A stretch of DNA of 58,755 nucleotides from [Collinsella] massiliensis (GTDB taxonomy: Bacteria; Actinomycetota; Coriobacteriia; Coriobacteriales; Coriobacteriaceae), in contig CAPI01000055.1 in the NCBI GenBank assembly GCA_000333815.1, forward strand, positions 1-58,755, given 5' to 3'. Under the pieces are notes generated by a model. It was not told where the DNA came from, searched no databases, and saw only the letters and a program-made list of their open reading frames with translations. Shown piece after piece: positions 35,700 through 44,329 of the stretch. A program made the translations under genes and the position numbers. How positions within the stretch are numbered: position 1 is the stretch's first letter; each line of letters starts with the position of its first letter.

Positions 35700-37202
35700 T
35701 TAGCCCATCAAATCAAATGCAAACAAGTTCTCACGTTCGGCGGTTAAGCTACGGGCGGTTTGCTCGAGTTCGAGCAAACGGTCGGCATGTTCGGTATAGG
35801 CTTTCGCTATAGCAGCCTGCACGGTCACATCGGGGATGGGAATCGATGCGTTGCGCAGGTCGCGCGGCGATATCTGACGGAGCGTCGATGTACCGCTTGC
35901 GGTTTGATTGAGGATCTGCTGGCCTTGGGAACTCGTAAGGAAAGCGAGCAGGAATACCGGGTCTACCCCTTCGGTCACCTCGATTGCAAAGAGGTTGTCT
36001 GCAAGAAGATAACCGTCGACACGCTGCGCGAATGAGTTTTGGTCGATGAGGCAGGCTTTGTAGGGATGCCCGGTCCGCGACAGAACGAGCCGTGGGCCCG
36101 AGAACGGTTTGATGTTCTGGGCGGTTATATCTGCGGAGTTGTAATAGCGAGCGCTGCAGGGAAATCCCCTGTCCGCGTCGAGAAGATAGTTCCGTCCATG
36201 CTGGAAATCCTTGGAGGTGATGTAGGCGATTGCAGGATGCGCGCAGGTACGACTCGGATAGAATGCGCGTTTCGAGTTCGTCGCCTGCAGAGGGGCAACT
36301 GAAGAGAGCTTGTTTTTTGGTATTCCGCGGACAACGGTGGAGAACTGGCTGAACGGCTTCGCGTTCTTTGGAGGACGCGGTGGCGTGAGGTATCTGTCTG
36401 GAATCAGCAGGTAGTCGTTAGCGATGACGTCTTCAGGACGCAGGGAGACGTTGTGTTCGGCGGACCGCTTTCCTTCCTCCGTGCGCTCGTCATTGCATGA
36501 TGGCGCTACGAACTGGATGGTCTCGGAATTCCGCTGTAGTAGGACGATGGCATCGTAGCTGATGTCTACGGATACGCCCTGTTCGTCGGCGTAGGACACA
36601 TCAAAAGGTGTGGGCAGCTTGATTATCGCCGAGATGTAGTGATGCTCGACGAACCTTCGCTGTCCGATGCGCCACGCCATGCGCGATAACTGTGCGTTTT
36701 CCATAAGGATCGCCGCCGCACCCTGCTCGCCAGCCAGGTACAGTGCGATGCCCGCAAGCGTCCAGGCGGTGTGACGAGGGATTTCGATGCCGAGGCTCGT
36801 GTATACCGCTTCGAGCGCGTCGGTCTCGTCTTGCGTGATCGAAACGCTTCGTGGTGGCGCGCAGACCGCTAGACGGGTGCCGTTTTGGCGTTGCGAGGGA
36901 AGGGGGATCACGCCGGTCGGGGCGGAAACATTGCGCAAATCGGCGGAATCGTGCAGGATGGTGCAATCGTGCAGGATCTCATCGAGTTCAAGCACCGTAC
37001 CGGTGGAGCACGACCCCTGAACCTCGTAGTCCCAATCTTTGGAGCCGAAGAACGCAGAGACCTGAGTCACGCCGGCGAAAAGCTCGACCACGCTCGCAGG
37101 TTCCCCCTGGATTAGTTGCATGCAAGTACCCAGGCCATCCGTAAGTCCATCCTGCGCTGCCGAACTGATAGCGATCAAATCATCCACGCAAACCCCTTTC
37201 AT
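35700..37202 (-). CDS. methylase-like/HsdS-like fusion protein, probably not catalytic
   Basis: A 500-residue protein with two recognisable parts. Residues about 20-240 resemble an N6-adenine methylase core in outline: ELFAG at the motif I position, a TAWTLAGIALYLAGEQGAAAIL strand, and RFVEHHYISAIIKLPTPF followed by YDAIVLLQRN as in HsdM. The SAM-binding DPxxGxG and the catalytic NPPF/NPPY motif are not visible. Residues about 255-500 resemble a type I specificity domain: LLADNLFAIEV, FLLAFLTSSQGQQIL, LRQISPRDLRNASIPIPDVTVQAAIAKAY, then a C-terminal coiled coil. DNA recognition without methylation is my inference. A GTG at 37187, with AAAGGGG upstream, is an alternative start. Divergent from the 683-residue gene 63 bases away. 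Confidence 0.65.
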   Translation of the reverse strand: MKGVCVDDLIAISSAAQDGLTDGLGTCMQLIQGEPASVVELFAGVTQVSAFFGSKDWDYEVQGSCSTGTVLELDEILHDCTILHDSADLRNVSAPTGVIPLPSQRQNGTRLAVCAPPRSVSITQDETDALEAVYTSLGIEIPRHTAWTLAGIALYLAGEQGAAAILMENAQLSRMAWRIGQRRFVEHHYISAIIKLPTPFDVSYADEQGVSVDISYDAIVLLQRNSETIQFVAPSCNDERTEEGKRSAEHNVSLRPEDVIANDYLLIPDRYLTPPRPPKNAKPFSQFSTVVRGIPKNKLSSVAPLQATNSKRAFYPSRTCAHPAIAYITSKDFQHGRNYLLDADRGFPCSARYYNSADITAQNIKPFSGPRLVLSRTGHPYKACLIDQNSFAQRVDGYLLADNLFAIEVTEGVDPVFLLAFLTSSQGQQILNQTASGTSTLRQISPRDLRNASIPIPDVTVQAAIAKAYTEHADRLLELEQTARSLTAERENLFAFDLMG

Positions 37203-37265
37203 GCTCTATCCATTGTACTGAAATGCTGGAAAGTAATTTCCACAAGAACGTGGGAGTGACGCGTT

Positions 37266-39317
37266 ATGCATGTGACAGATGAGTGCGCTCAGCAGTTTCT
37301 CGAGGTCTTCCAACAGTTTGTGCGGTATGCAAGCGGCCGGTCGATGGGTCATGCGGCGGTAAGTCCCTATCCGTTTGCCGAGGATCCCGGCGATGATCCC
37401 ACACACGATCTCGAGACCTGCTTTCAGAACATGCTGAGTAGGCCAAGTATCGTTGAGAGGTTTGTCGATATGAACCGGCACCGCCTCTCGGAGGATCAAG
37501 AGGCGATCGCGCTGGGATGGGAAGACCGCCTATGTGGAACGTGTATCATGCTGGGATTCGCAGACGACTACGTCGTGGTGGATCATGACGGCATGCTGTT
37601 CGCAGCCGATGACATCTCGGGCGAATTCATGGAGCGGGCCTCCCAGATGCCCTTTGCGGCAGAGGCCATGCTTCTCCCATATGCGGGAGAGATCGTGTTG
37701 CCGAAGCCGTTTCGCGTCATGGGATTTTCCAAGGCTGCTTACAGCAAAGCCGAGATAGCAAGTTTCCTTGAAGCGAAGCCACCACTCATTCGCGGAGCGG
37801 AGGCATTGCGCTCGGTGGCGCGCGTTCTGCATGAGCCGTTCAACAACTGGGAAGCAGGTGAGTCCGAAGCCGATTACTGCTGGAGGGAACCCGAGCCTCG
37901 AGCTTTCCGTCGCGGTGCGCTCTACGGCCTCGACGGCGTGGAGCGCGAGAAGCTGGTGAACAGGGAGGTGGGGCACTATGGGTACGAGTTGGGCAGCGAT
38001 TGGTGGCGTAGAAAAAGGCAGCGCCCCATCAAACAGGCCATTGAGCCAACGCTTTCCGCAGCGTTTTCGTGCTTAACTAAGAGCGAATTGCTGGATATTG
38101 CAAGAGCTGTGCAGCTGAAGAAATGCTCTGTCTTGAAGAAGGCAGACCTTGCGCAAAAGGCCTGCACGCACCTGTTGTCTAGTCGAGACGCGGAGGCCTT
38201 GAGCCCGTTTGTCGAAGACTGCCTCGATAGCGAATTGGATCTGCTGGGAGAGCTGCTTGAAGCGGGCGGTGTCATGGGCATCCCTGCAGATGATCACCCC
38301 TTTACCGCAACGCATGCCCCTCTGAGCTTCACATACCAAGACGGGGATAATCTGATTGCGTTTATACCACGGGAGTTTTGCAACGAACGACTTGAACGCT
38401 GCTTGAGTAGTGAGCGTGCGAAGCGCAGGCAAGAACGTCAGGCTCGGTCTGCTCTGGACGCTTGCGTATTTCAGTACGGCATCATTCCGCTCGCAGAGGC
38501 ATATGCGGAGTATGCAAGGCTTGCAGAAGATCCGGAGGACATCCAGAGGTTTCGCGCATTGGCGATGGAGCAGTCGGGTGCGGCCAGGCTGGTACATGAG
38601 GGTGAGACGGAGTACCTCATGCATGCCTCACTAACGGACGACAAAGTTCAGGCGGTCGTCGCACAGATTTGCAAATATGAATCGACGTGTCGATCTGCAT
38701 ACTTCTCTCGCATCGCGAAGGCGCGAGACGATGGGGCGATGCGACGCATGACGACGGGTTTGATGGAGTTTGACCGTCGCGAATACTGCGCGAGGCGCAG
38801 ACAAGAGATACGTACATGGATTGAGAGCAAAAACGCCGCCGATGTGAGCCGCCTTATCGAGGCACATGACCAGGCGCCGCGCAAACCGTTGAACGCCGCC
38901 TACCTAGAATACGGACCCGTGGAGGCGGTGCGTATGTCCCCTGAGGGGCGAGCGCTTCAGGCCGTGCTGGATGGACTGGTTCCCTATAGCGAAAATGAGT
39001 ATCGGTTCGCGGATAAGCTGCTCGAGGAGATTGCGACCTGCAGCGTGGAATGCGGTGAGTTGGATGGCGCATTCGATGCCTTGCGGCGCGAAGAGTACGA
39101 TTTCCAAGCCACCTATGCGCCTGTGCTTATTCGGTCGGCGATGAACCTTTACAACAGCCTGCCTTTGTGGGGAGAACGCGGATGGTCGGCCAGAGAACGC
39201 GCCGAGAGCATCGCGGGAAAGCCTATAGCGTTTGCCCCTGACGGTGTGCCGCTTTGCGCTGGTTCTTTTTACACGGCTGCGGAGGTTCAGCAATTCGGGG
39301 CTACTCCGCCTTCATAG
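37266..39317 (+). CDS. large protein of unknown function with a Rho_N/SAP-like motif
   Basis: A 683-residue hydrophilic protein I do not recognise. The only familiar element is LTKSELLDIARAVQLKKCS followed by VLKKADLAQKACTHLL (residues about 270-304), which fits the helix-turn-helix pattern of Rho N-terminal or SAP-type nucleic-acid-binding modules. The rest is alpha-helical and Glu/Arg-rich, with no signal peptide, membrane segment, Walker motif or nuclease motif I could find. GGGAG lies nine bases before the ATG. The gene diverges from the methylase-like/HsdS-like gene and shares its promoter region, and both are less GC-rich than their surroundings, suggesting joint acquisition and function. 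Confidence 0.6.
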   Translation: MHVTDECAQQFLEVFQQFVRYASGRSMGHAAVSPYPFAEDPGDDPTHDLETCFQNMLSRPSIVERFVDMNRHRLSEDQEAIALGWEDRLCGTCIMLGFADDYVVVDHDGMLFAADDISGEFMERASQMPFAAEAMLLPYAGEIVLPKPFRVMGFSKAAYSKAEIASFLEAKPPLIRGAEALRSVARVLHEPFNNWEAGESEADYCWREPEPRAFRRGALYGLDGVEREKLVNREVGHYGYELGSDWWRRKRQRPIKQAIEPTLSAAFSCLTKSELLDIARAVQLKKCSVLKKADLAQKACTHLLSSRDAEALSPFVEDCLDSELDLLGELLEAGGVMGIPADDHPFTATHAPLSFTYQDGDNLIAFIPREFCNERLERCLSSERAKRRQERQARSALDACVFQYGIIPLAEAYAEYARLAEDPEDIQRFRALAMEQSGAARLVHEGETEYLMHASLTDDKVQAVVAQICKYESTCRSAYFSRIAKARDDGAMRRMTTGLMEFDRREYCARRRQEIRTWIESKNAADVSRLIEAHDQAPRKPLNAAYLEYGPVEAVRMSPEGRALQAVLDGLVPYSENEYRFADKLLEEIATCSVECGELDGAFDALRREEYDFQATYAPVLIRSAMNLYNSLPLWGERGWSARERAESIAGKPIAFAPDGVPLCAGSFYTAAEVQQFGATPPS

Positions 39318-39689
39318 GGGGTTTCAGATTTTCAGTGGATGGTCGCGACTCAGTTGGTTCCCAAGCACCGACCAAAAGACTCGACCGGTTCCGCTACGCG
39401 ACCTCGCTCTTGTTGTCGCGGTGCCGGGATCTCCCATGTTGGCTCCAAAAGATAAGAAAAATGCGGCTGAAGGTACGGGTACCCGCAGCAGCTAAAAGCC
39501 CGAGGGCTTTTCACAATAACTGAAGTATACCCGAGTGAGACGAACGGGGGAGGCACTTGGGAAGTGCGGGCCATCCATCGAAAGGTCCCATAGCTCGCGC
39601 TTCACTTCGGTGCATGGGAGATAAACGTGCACCACGCGGGCGAACACGGTAAAAGAGCCGCATCTCTCCCGAAATCTGCCCACTCGCCC
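39318..39689. other. intergenic region with possible gene remnant
   Basis: No intact gene. A 19-codon frame at 39436-39495 (MLAPKDKKNAAEGTGTRSS) ends directly in front of a terminator; it continues open to 39232 without a ribosome-binding site and may be the 3' remnant of a lost gene. CGGGTACCCG at 39476-39485 is a small palindrome. The rest up to the LuxR gene shows nothing I can assign. Confidence 0.4.
39494..39511. terminator. terminator-like hairpin at the right edge of the island
   Basis: AAAAGCCC GA GGGCTTTT, a symmetrical 8-bp palindrome able to act in both directions, although it is short. Confidence 0.6.
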
Positions 39690-41129
39690 TTACCGCCCGA
39701 TGGTCTCCTCCACGAGGTCGATGAGCTCCTGCTGGCTGTGCACGTTGCACTTGTGGTAGATGTGGCGCGTGTGCGTCTTGACCGTGTTGCCGGAGATCGT
39801 GAGCCGCTCCATGATGGACTTCCCGCTATGGCCGCGCGCGAGCAGCTCGAAGATCTCGCGTTCGCGCGCCGTGAGGCCGCGCTCCTGTGCGAAGAGCGCG
39901 AGCGCCGCGGCGGCACGCACCCCCGCATCGGCGCCCGGCAGCGCCTCGCGCTCCTCGGTGGGCACAGCGGGCACGATCTCGCTGAAGAACGCGCGGAAGC
40001 TGAAGCCCGCCAGGCCGATCCACACGAACGCGAAGAGCACGAGCACGAGCACGGCGCTCGTGATGAGGATCGCATCGACGTGGCCCCCGTCCTGCGCGGC
40101 GAGCGCGCCCTGGGCGATCGCGAAGCCCACTGACGAGGAGCAGCTCGACACTGCGAAGCCGAGCGGGATGCTCGCGAGCGACCACGCGGGATTGCGCGCG
40201 GCGATGCTCGCGAAGGTGGAGAGCATGAGCGCGTAGAAGCACTGCGACCCGATCTCGATGATCGTCGAGGTGAAGCCCTGGGAAATCGCGGTCGCCGGCA
40301 TGAGCAGAAAGCCCGCGACCACCACGAGCGCGCTCACGTGGAAGGCGGCGTCCTCGTCGAAGGTGATGCGCTTGGCGCGGCTCCATACGAGCATGAGCGC
40401 GCCGAACACGACGGCGATGAGCGCGTACTGCCAGTTCTCGATGGCGCCGAATCGCACCGAGGTCGAGAAGCCGAAGGTGGTCTCGAACAGGGCGATGCAC
40501 GCGAAGAGCTTGCTCGAGATGGGCACGAACGAGAACGGGTTCGTGGGGGCGAGGTCGCTCGTCGCCGCGGCGTCGCGCATGCGGGCGAACAGGTCGCGCT
40601 GGCAGGCCGAGCCGGAGGCGATGAGCGTGCAGAGCATGATGCTCGCGAGCATGAGCGGCGAGGCCTCGGCGGCCGAGCGCATGAGCGGCCACACGGCGTA
40701 CCCGATGGCGATCCCGCTCAGCGCGGCGAACATGGTGCGGTCGCCGCGCGGGATGCGCGAGAGCGTGAGCACCGCGAGGATGGTCCCCCAGGCGCGCCCG
40801 ATGTTGAACAGGGTGTCCGCCACGAGGAACAAGGTGGTGTCCGCTGGGTTGGCGGCCACGCTCGTCCACAGGATCGCGCCCACCGCGGCGCAGGCGGCGG
40901 CGATGCCCGAGAAGCCGGCGAGCGACAGCGCACTCGGCTGCCGGCGCGCCAGAATCGCCACGGGCACGTAGATGAGGCCTGAGATGAAGATGCTCACGTT
41001 CATGGCGACGCCGTCCACGACGGGGAGCATCACGCTGTTGTGCATGAGCATGACGAGCTCGACGAGCGCGATCTGGAACACGGCGGCCGACCAAGGGAGC
41101 GAGGGGAGATGTCCCTGCGTATCCGCCAT
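39690..41129 (-). CDS. LuxR-family regulator with polytopic membrane N-terminus
   Basis: A 479-residue membrane-anchored regulator. Residues about 10-400 contain roughly 10-12 hydrophobic segments resembling an MFS-like or sensor membrane domain; the C-terminus (about 410-475) is a LuxR/NarL HTH: LTAREREIFELLARGHSGKSIMERLTISGNTVKTHTRHIYHKC. There is no receiver or ATPase domain, so signal sensing probably occurs in the membrane part. The architecture is abundant in Coriobacteriia. The ATG at 41129 has AGGGGGTTAC upstream; a GTG at 41144 is possible. It is divergent from the amidohydrolase/transporter genes, which are its likely targets. Confidence 0.87.
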   Translation of the reverse strand: MADTQGHLPSLPWSAAVFQIALVELVMLMHNSVMLPVVDGVAMNVSIFISGLIYVPVAILARRQPSALSLAGFSGIAAACAAVGAILWTSVAANPADTTLFLVADTLFNIGRAWGTILAVLTLSRIPRGDRTMFAALSGIAIGYAVWPLMRSAAEASPLMLASIMLCTLIASGSACQRDLFARMRDAAATSDLAPTNPFSFVPISSKLFACIALFETTFGFSTSVRFGAIENWQYALIAVVFGALMLVWSRAKRITFDEDAAFHVSALVVVAGFLLMPATAISQGFTSTIIEIGSQCFYALMLSTFASIAARNPAWSLASIPLGFAVSSCSSSVGFAIAQGALAAQDGGHVDAILITSAVLVLVLFAFVWIGLAGFSFRAFFSEIVPAVPTEEREALPGADAGVRAAAALALFAQERGLTAREREIFELLARGHSGKSIMERLTISGNTVKTHTRHIYHKCNVHSQQELIDLVEETIGR

Positions 41130-41137
41130 GTAACCCC

Positions 41138-41160
41138 CTATCACCCCATTGGGGTGATAG
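41138..41160. promoter_or_regulatory. perfect inverted repeat in the LuxR/amidohydrolase divergent region
   Basis: CTATCACCCC / GGGGTGATAG around ATT: 10-bp perfect symmetry, 9 bases upstream of the LuxR start codon and overlapping its ribosome-binding site. It could be an operator for autoregulation or an mRNA hairpin limiting translation. Confidence 0.5.
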
Positions 41161-41331
41161 CCGTTTACCGTCTAAATCATACCGCTTGCCCTCGCGAGCG
41201 GCGGGTGAAATCGCCGACCGATGCGCCCCGCCCGGACATCCGCGCCCCCACGGCGCCGCGTCCTGGCGTAGTATCTCTCATGGCAAAACCCGTCCCGGCA
41301 AGCGGGCGGTTCCATGGTAAGGAGCACCGAT

Positions 41332-42528
41332 ATGGCTACGGTAACCGAGGAAGCGAAGGCGCTGCAAGAGCAGATCGTGACGGATCGCCGCTGGCTGCAC
41401 CAGCATCCCGAGCTCGGCTTCGATCTACAGGAGACGTGTGCGTACGTGCGCGGCCGTCTGGAGGAGATGGGCTACGAGGTCTCCGAGCCCTGCGAGGGAG
41501 CGCTGCTCACCCAGGTGGGCGACCCCGCCGCCGGCCCGGTCTTCATGCTGCGCGCCGACATGGACGCCCTGCCCGTGGACGAGGCGACCGGCCTGCCCTT
41601 CGCCTCGACGAACGGCAACATGCACGCCTGCGGCCACGACACCCACACCGCCATGCTGCTCGGCGCGGCGCAGATCCTGAAGGACCACGAGGCGGAGCTC
41701 AAGGGCTGCGTGAAGCTGCTCTTCCAGCCCGACGAGGAGGGCTGCGCGCCCGTGGAGTACTGCGGCGGCGACGCCGTGCTCGAGGCGGGCGTGCTCGAGA
41801 ACCCGCATGTGGACGCCCTCGCCGCCCTCCATGTGCAGGCGCTCGACTTCGAGGCGGGCGGCATCTTCACGCGTCCCGGCACCATCTTCTCGTCCATCGA
41901 CGACATCGACGTGCGCATCACCGGGTGCGGCGCCCACGGCTCCACGCCGCAGCAGGGCATCGACCCCATCAACATCGCCTGCCACGTGTACCAGGGCTTC
42001 CAGAACATCATCGCGCGCGAGGTCGATCCCACGCAGACCTGCGTGGCCACCTTCGGCAGGATCGAGAGCGGCCGCGCCGCGAACGTGATCCCCGACAGCG
42101 CCTCGATGCTCGGTACCCTGCGCACGCAGGACGCCCAGGTGCGCGCGGGCTTCAAGGAGCACGCGCAGCGCATGGTCGCGGGCATCGCCCAGGCGTTCGG
42201 CGGCACCGCCGAGGTGAGCTTCCTGCGCGGCGTGCCCAACACCTACAACGACCCCGCGCTCACCGAGGAGCTCACGGGCTATGCGGCCGAGATCTTCGGC
42301 GAGCCCGTCCGGGAGCTCGAGGCGCCGTTCTCGGGCACCGACGACCTCGCGATCCTCTCGCAGGAGGTGCCCACCACCTACTTCATCCTGGGCACGGGCA
42401 CGCTGCCCGGCCACGAGGGCTGCGGCATGCACCATCCCAACGTCGACTTCGACGAGTCGGTGTTCTGGAAGGGCGCTGCGCTCCTCGCGGGCTGCGCGCT
42501 CACCTATCTGGACCGTCACGCGGAGTGA
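41332..42528 (+). CDS. M20 family amidohydrolase/carboxypeptidase (hippurate-hydrolase or aminobenzoyl-glutamate type)
   Basis: Zinc-dependent amidohydrolase of 398 residues that should cleave an N-acyl or peptide bond in the cytoplasm. RRWLHQHPELGFDLQETCAY is the family start; metal ligands are in MHACGHDTH (His98, Cys100, His102) and in FQPDEEG; the dimerisation domain carries GCGAHGSTPQQGIDPI, and FSGTDDLAILSQ and MHHPNVDFDE close the fold. The ATG at 41332 has AAGGAG upstream, better than the in-frame ATG at 41314. Its proximity to a YfcC-type carrier suggests import and hydrolysis of a small peptide or acylated amino acid. Confidence 0.92.
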   Translation: MATVTEEAKALQEQIVTDRRWLHQHPELGFDLQETCAYVRGRLEEMGYEVSEPCEGALLTQVGDPAAGPVFMLRADMDALPVDEATGLPFASTNGNMHACGHDTHTAMLLGAAQILKDHEAELKGCVKLLFQPDEEGCAPVEYCGGDAVLEAGVLENPHVDALAALHVQALDFEAGGIFTRPGTIFSSIDDIDVRITGCGAHGSTPQQGIDPINIACHVYQGFQNIIAREVDPTQTCVATFGRIESGRAANVIPDSASMLGTLRTQDAQVRAGFKEHAQRMVAGIAQAFGGTAEVSFLRGVPNTYNDPALTEELTGYAAEIFGEPVRELEAPFSGTDDLAILSQEVPTTYFILGTGTLPGHEGCGMHHPNVDFDESVFWKGAALLAGCALTYLDRHAE

Positions 42529-42715
42529 GGCAGGCTCCCGTGGCGGAAGCGGGCGGGGCAGCCGGGGCGCAGGCGCAGGAGACCGTCTGCGCGCGGGTAC
42601 CCCGCCCGCCCCATGCGGGGAGCGTGCGCGCTGCGCTTCATCATCGCGCATCAAGGCCGGGGCGCCCAAGCCCTGGCCTCGGTAGGGGGGAGACCCCGAT
42701 AGCAAGGAGGAATAT

Positions 42716-44200
42716 ATGGCAGAAGCAGTGAAGAAAAAGAAGAAGCGGGGTATGCCCACCTCGTTCACCATCCTGTTCGGGTGCCTGGTCTTCGTGGCCA
42801 TCTGCACCTGGATCGTGTCGGCGTTCACGCCCGACGTCACCGGCGCCACGCTCGCGCAGGTGCTGCAGGCGCCGTTCGCCGGCTTCAAGAACGCCATCGA
42901 CGTGTGCCTGTTCGTCATCGTGCTCGGCGGCTTCCTGGCCATCGTCAACAAGACCGGTGCCCTCGACGCCGGCATCGCCACGCTCGTGCGCAAGCTCGGC
43001 AACCGCGACACGCTGCTCATCCCCGTGCTCATGCTCGCGTTCGGCATCTGCGGCTCCACCTACGGCATGATGGAGGAGACGATCCCCTTCTACATCCTGC
43101 TCGCCTCCGTGACCTTCGCCATGGGCTTCGACTCCATGGTGGGCGCGCTCATCGTGCTGCTGGGCGCCGGCCTGGGCACCCTGGGCTCGACGGTCAACCC
43201 GTTCTCCATCGCCATCGCGTCCTCGGCGCTCACCGACATGGGCATCGCGGTGAACCAGGGCACGCTCATCGCCGTGGGCTTCCTGCTCTTCGTGATCTCC
43301 GAGGGCATGGGCATCTTCTTCGTGATGCGCTACGCCAAGCGGGTCAAGGCCGACCGCGCCAACTCCGCCATGACGCCCGAAGAGCTCGCCAGCATGGACG
43401 CCGCCTACGCCGACGAGACGAAGGTGCTCGAGGAGGAAGAGAGCGCATCGAACCTCAAGGACGCGGTGCTCACCGGCAAGCAGAAGCTCGTGCTCGTGCT
43501 CTTCGCGCTGTCGTTCATCGTCATGATCATCTCGTTCATCCCCTGGGAGAGCTTCGGCATCGACTTCTTCGCCCTGGGTGCCACGCCCGATAACCCGAGC
43601 ACCGCGTGGAGCGCCTTCCTCACCGGCCTGCCGCTCGGCGAGTGGTACTTCACCGAGTGCGGCATCTGGTTCTTCGTGATCTCGATCATCATCGGCCTCG
43701 TGGGCGGCCTCGACGAGAAGGAGCTCGTGAACACCTTCGTCGACGGTTGCTCCACCATGATCTCCACCGCGCTCGTCATCGCCGTGGCGCGCGCCATCTC
43801 CGTGCTCATGGCCGAGACCGGCCTCGACGTCTTCGTGCTCAACGCGGCCGCGACCGCCCTGAGCGGCGTCTCCGCGGTGATCTTCGCGCCGGCGAGCTAC
43901 GCGCTGTACTTCGTGCTGTCGTTCCTCATCCCGTCGAGCTCCGGCATGGCGACCGTCTCCATGCCCATCATGGGGCCGCTCGCCGACAGCCTCGGCTTCT
44001 CGCCCGACATCATGATCATGATCTACGTGGCGGCGCACGGCGTCGTGGCCATGATCACGCCCACGAACGGCGTCATCGTGTCCGGCCTGGAGCTCGCCCA
44101 TACGAGCTACACCACCTTCCTCAAGCTCACGCTCAAGTTCTTCATCGCGCTCACGGTCGTGACGGCGGCCGTCCTCACGGTGCTCATGCTCGTGATGTAG
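42716..44200 (+). CDS. YfcC-family (DcuC-superfamily) carboxylate/amino-acid transporter
   Basis: Membrane carrier of 494 residues with about 11-12 hydrophobic segments. A Lys-rich cytoplasmic N-terminus (residues 5-11) precedes the first helix. FGICGSTYGMMEETIPFY and LGAGLGTLGSTVNPFSIAIA are the hallmark of the YfcC/C4-dicarboxylate family (PF03606), and the second-half SFLIPSSSGMATVSMPIMGPLAD repeats the pattern. AAGGAGG lies before the ATG. It follows the M20 gene by 187 bases and probably supplies that enzyme's substrate or exchanges its products. Relatives carry arginine/ornithine or short peptides; the substrate is not determinable. Confidence 0.9.
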   Translation: MAEAVKKKKKRGMPTSFTILFGCLVFVAICTWIVSAFTPDVTGATLAQVLQAPFAGFKNAIDVCLFVIVLGGFLAIVNKTGALDAGIATLVRKLGNRDTLLIPVLMLAFGICGSTYGMMEETIPFYILLASVTFAMGFDSMVGALIVLLGAGLGTLGSTVNPFSIAIASSALTDMGIAVNQGTLIAVGFLLFVISEGMGIFFVMRYAKRVKADRANSAMTPEELASMDAAYADETKVLEEEESASNLKDAVLTGKQKLVLVLFALSFIVMIISFIPWESFGIDFFALGATPDNPSTAWSAFLTGLPLGEWYFTECGIWFFVISIIIGLVGGLDEKELVNTFVDGCSTMISTALVIAVARAISVLMAETGLDVFVLNAAATALSGVSAVIFAPASYALYFVLSFLIPSSSGMATVSMPIMGPLADSLGFSPDIMIMIYVAAHGVVAMITPTNGVIVSGLELAHTSYTTFLKLTLKFFIALTVVTAAVLTVLMLVM

Positions 44201-44329
44201 CCGGGTCGCACCGGCTCGTGCCCGGGGCGATTCCCGGGGGAGGGGGCGCTGCCGCTGCCCGGCGGTCGGCGCCCCTTCGATATTCGATCCCGTTCCACCG
44301 ATCTCACCAACCGAAGGGAAGCGCGTCCG

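Noticed and set aside
35700-37202. The methylase-like/HsdS-like gene as a pseudogene or intact methyltransferase
   Set aside because: The frame is intact over 500 codons with normal composition, so decay is unlikely; yet no SAM-binding or NPPF/Y motif is visible, so I did not call an active methylase.
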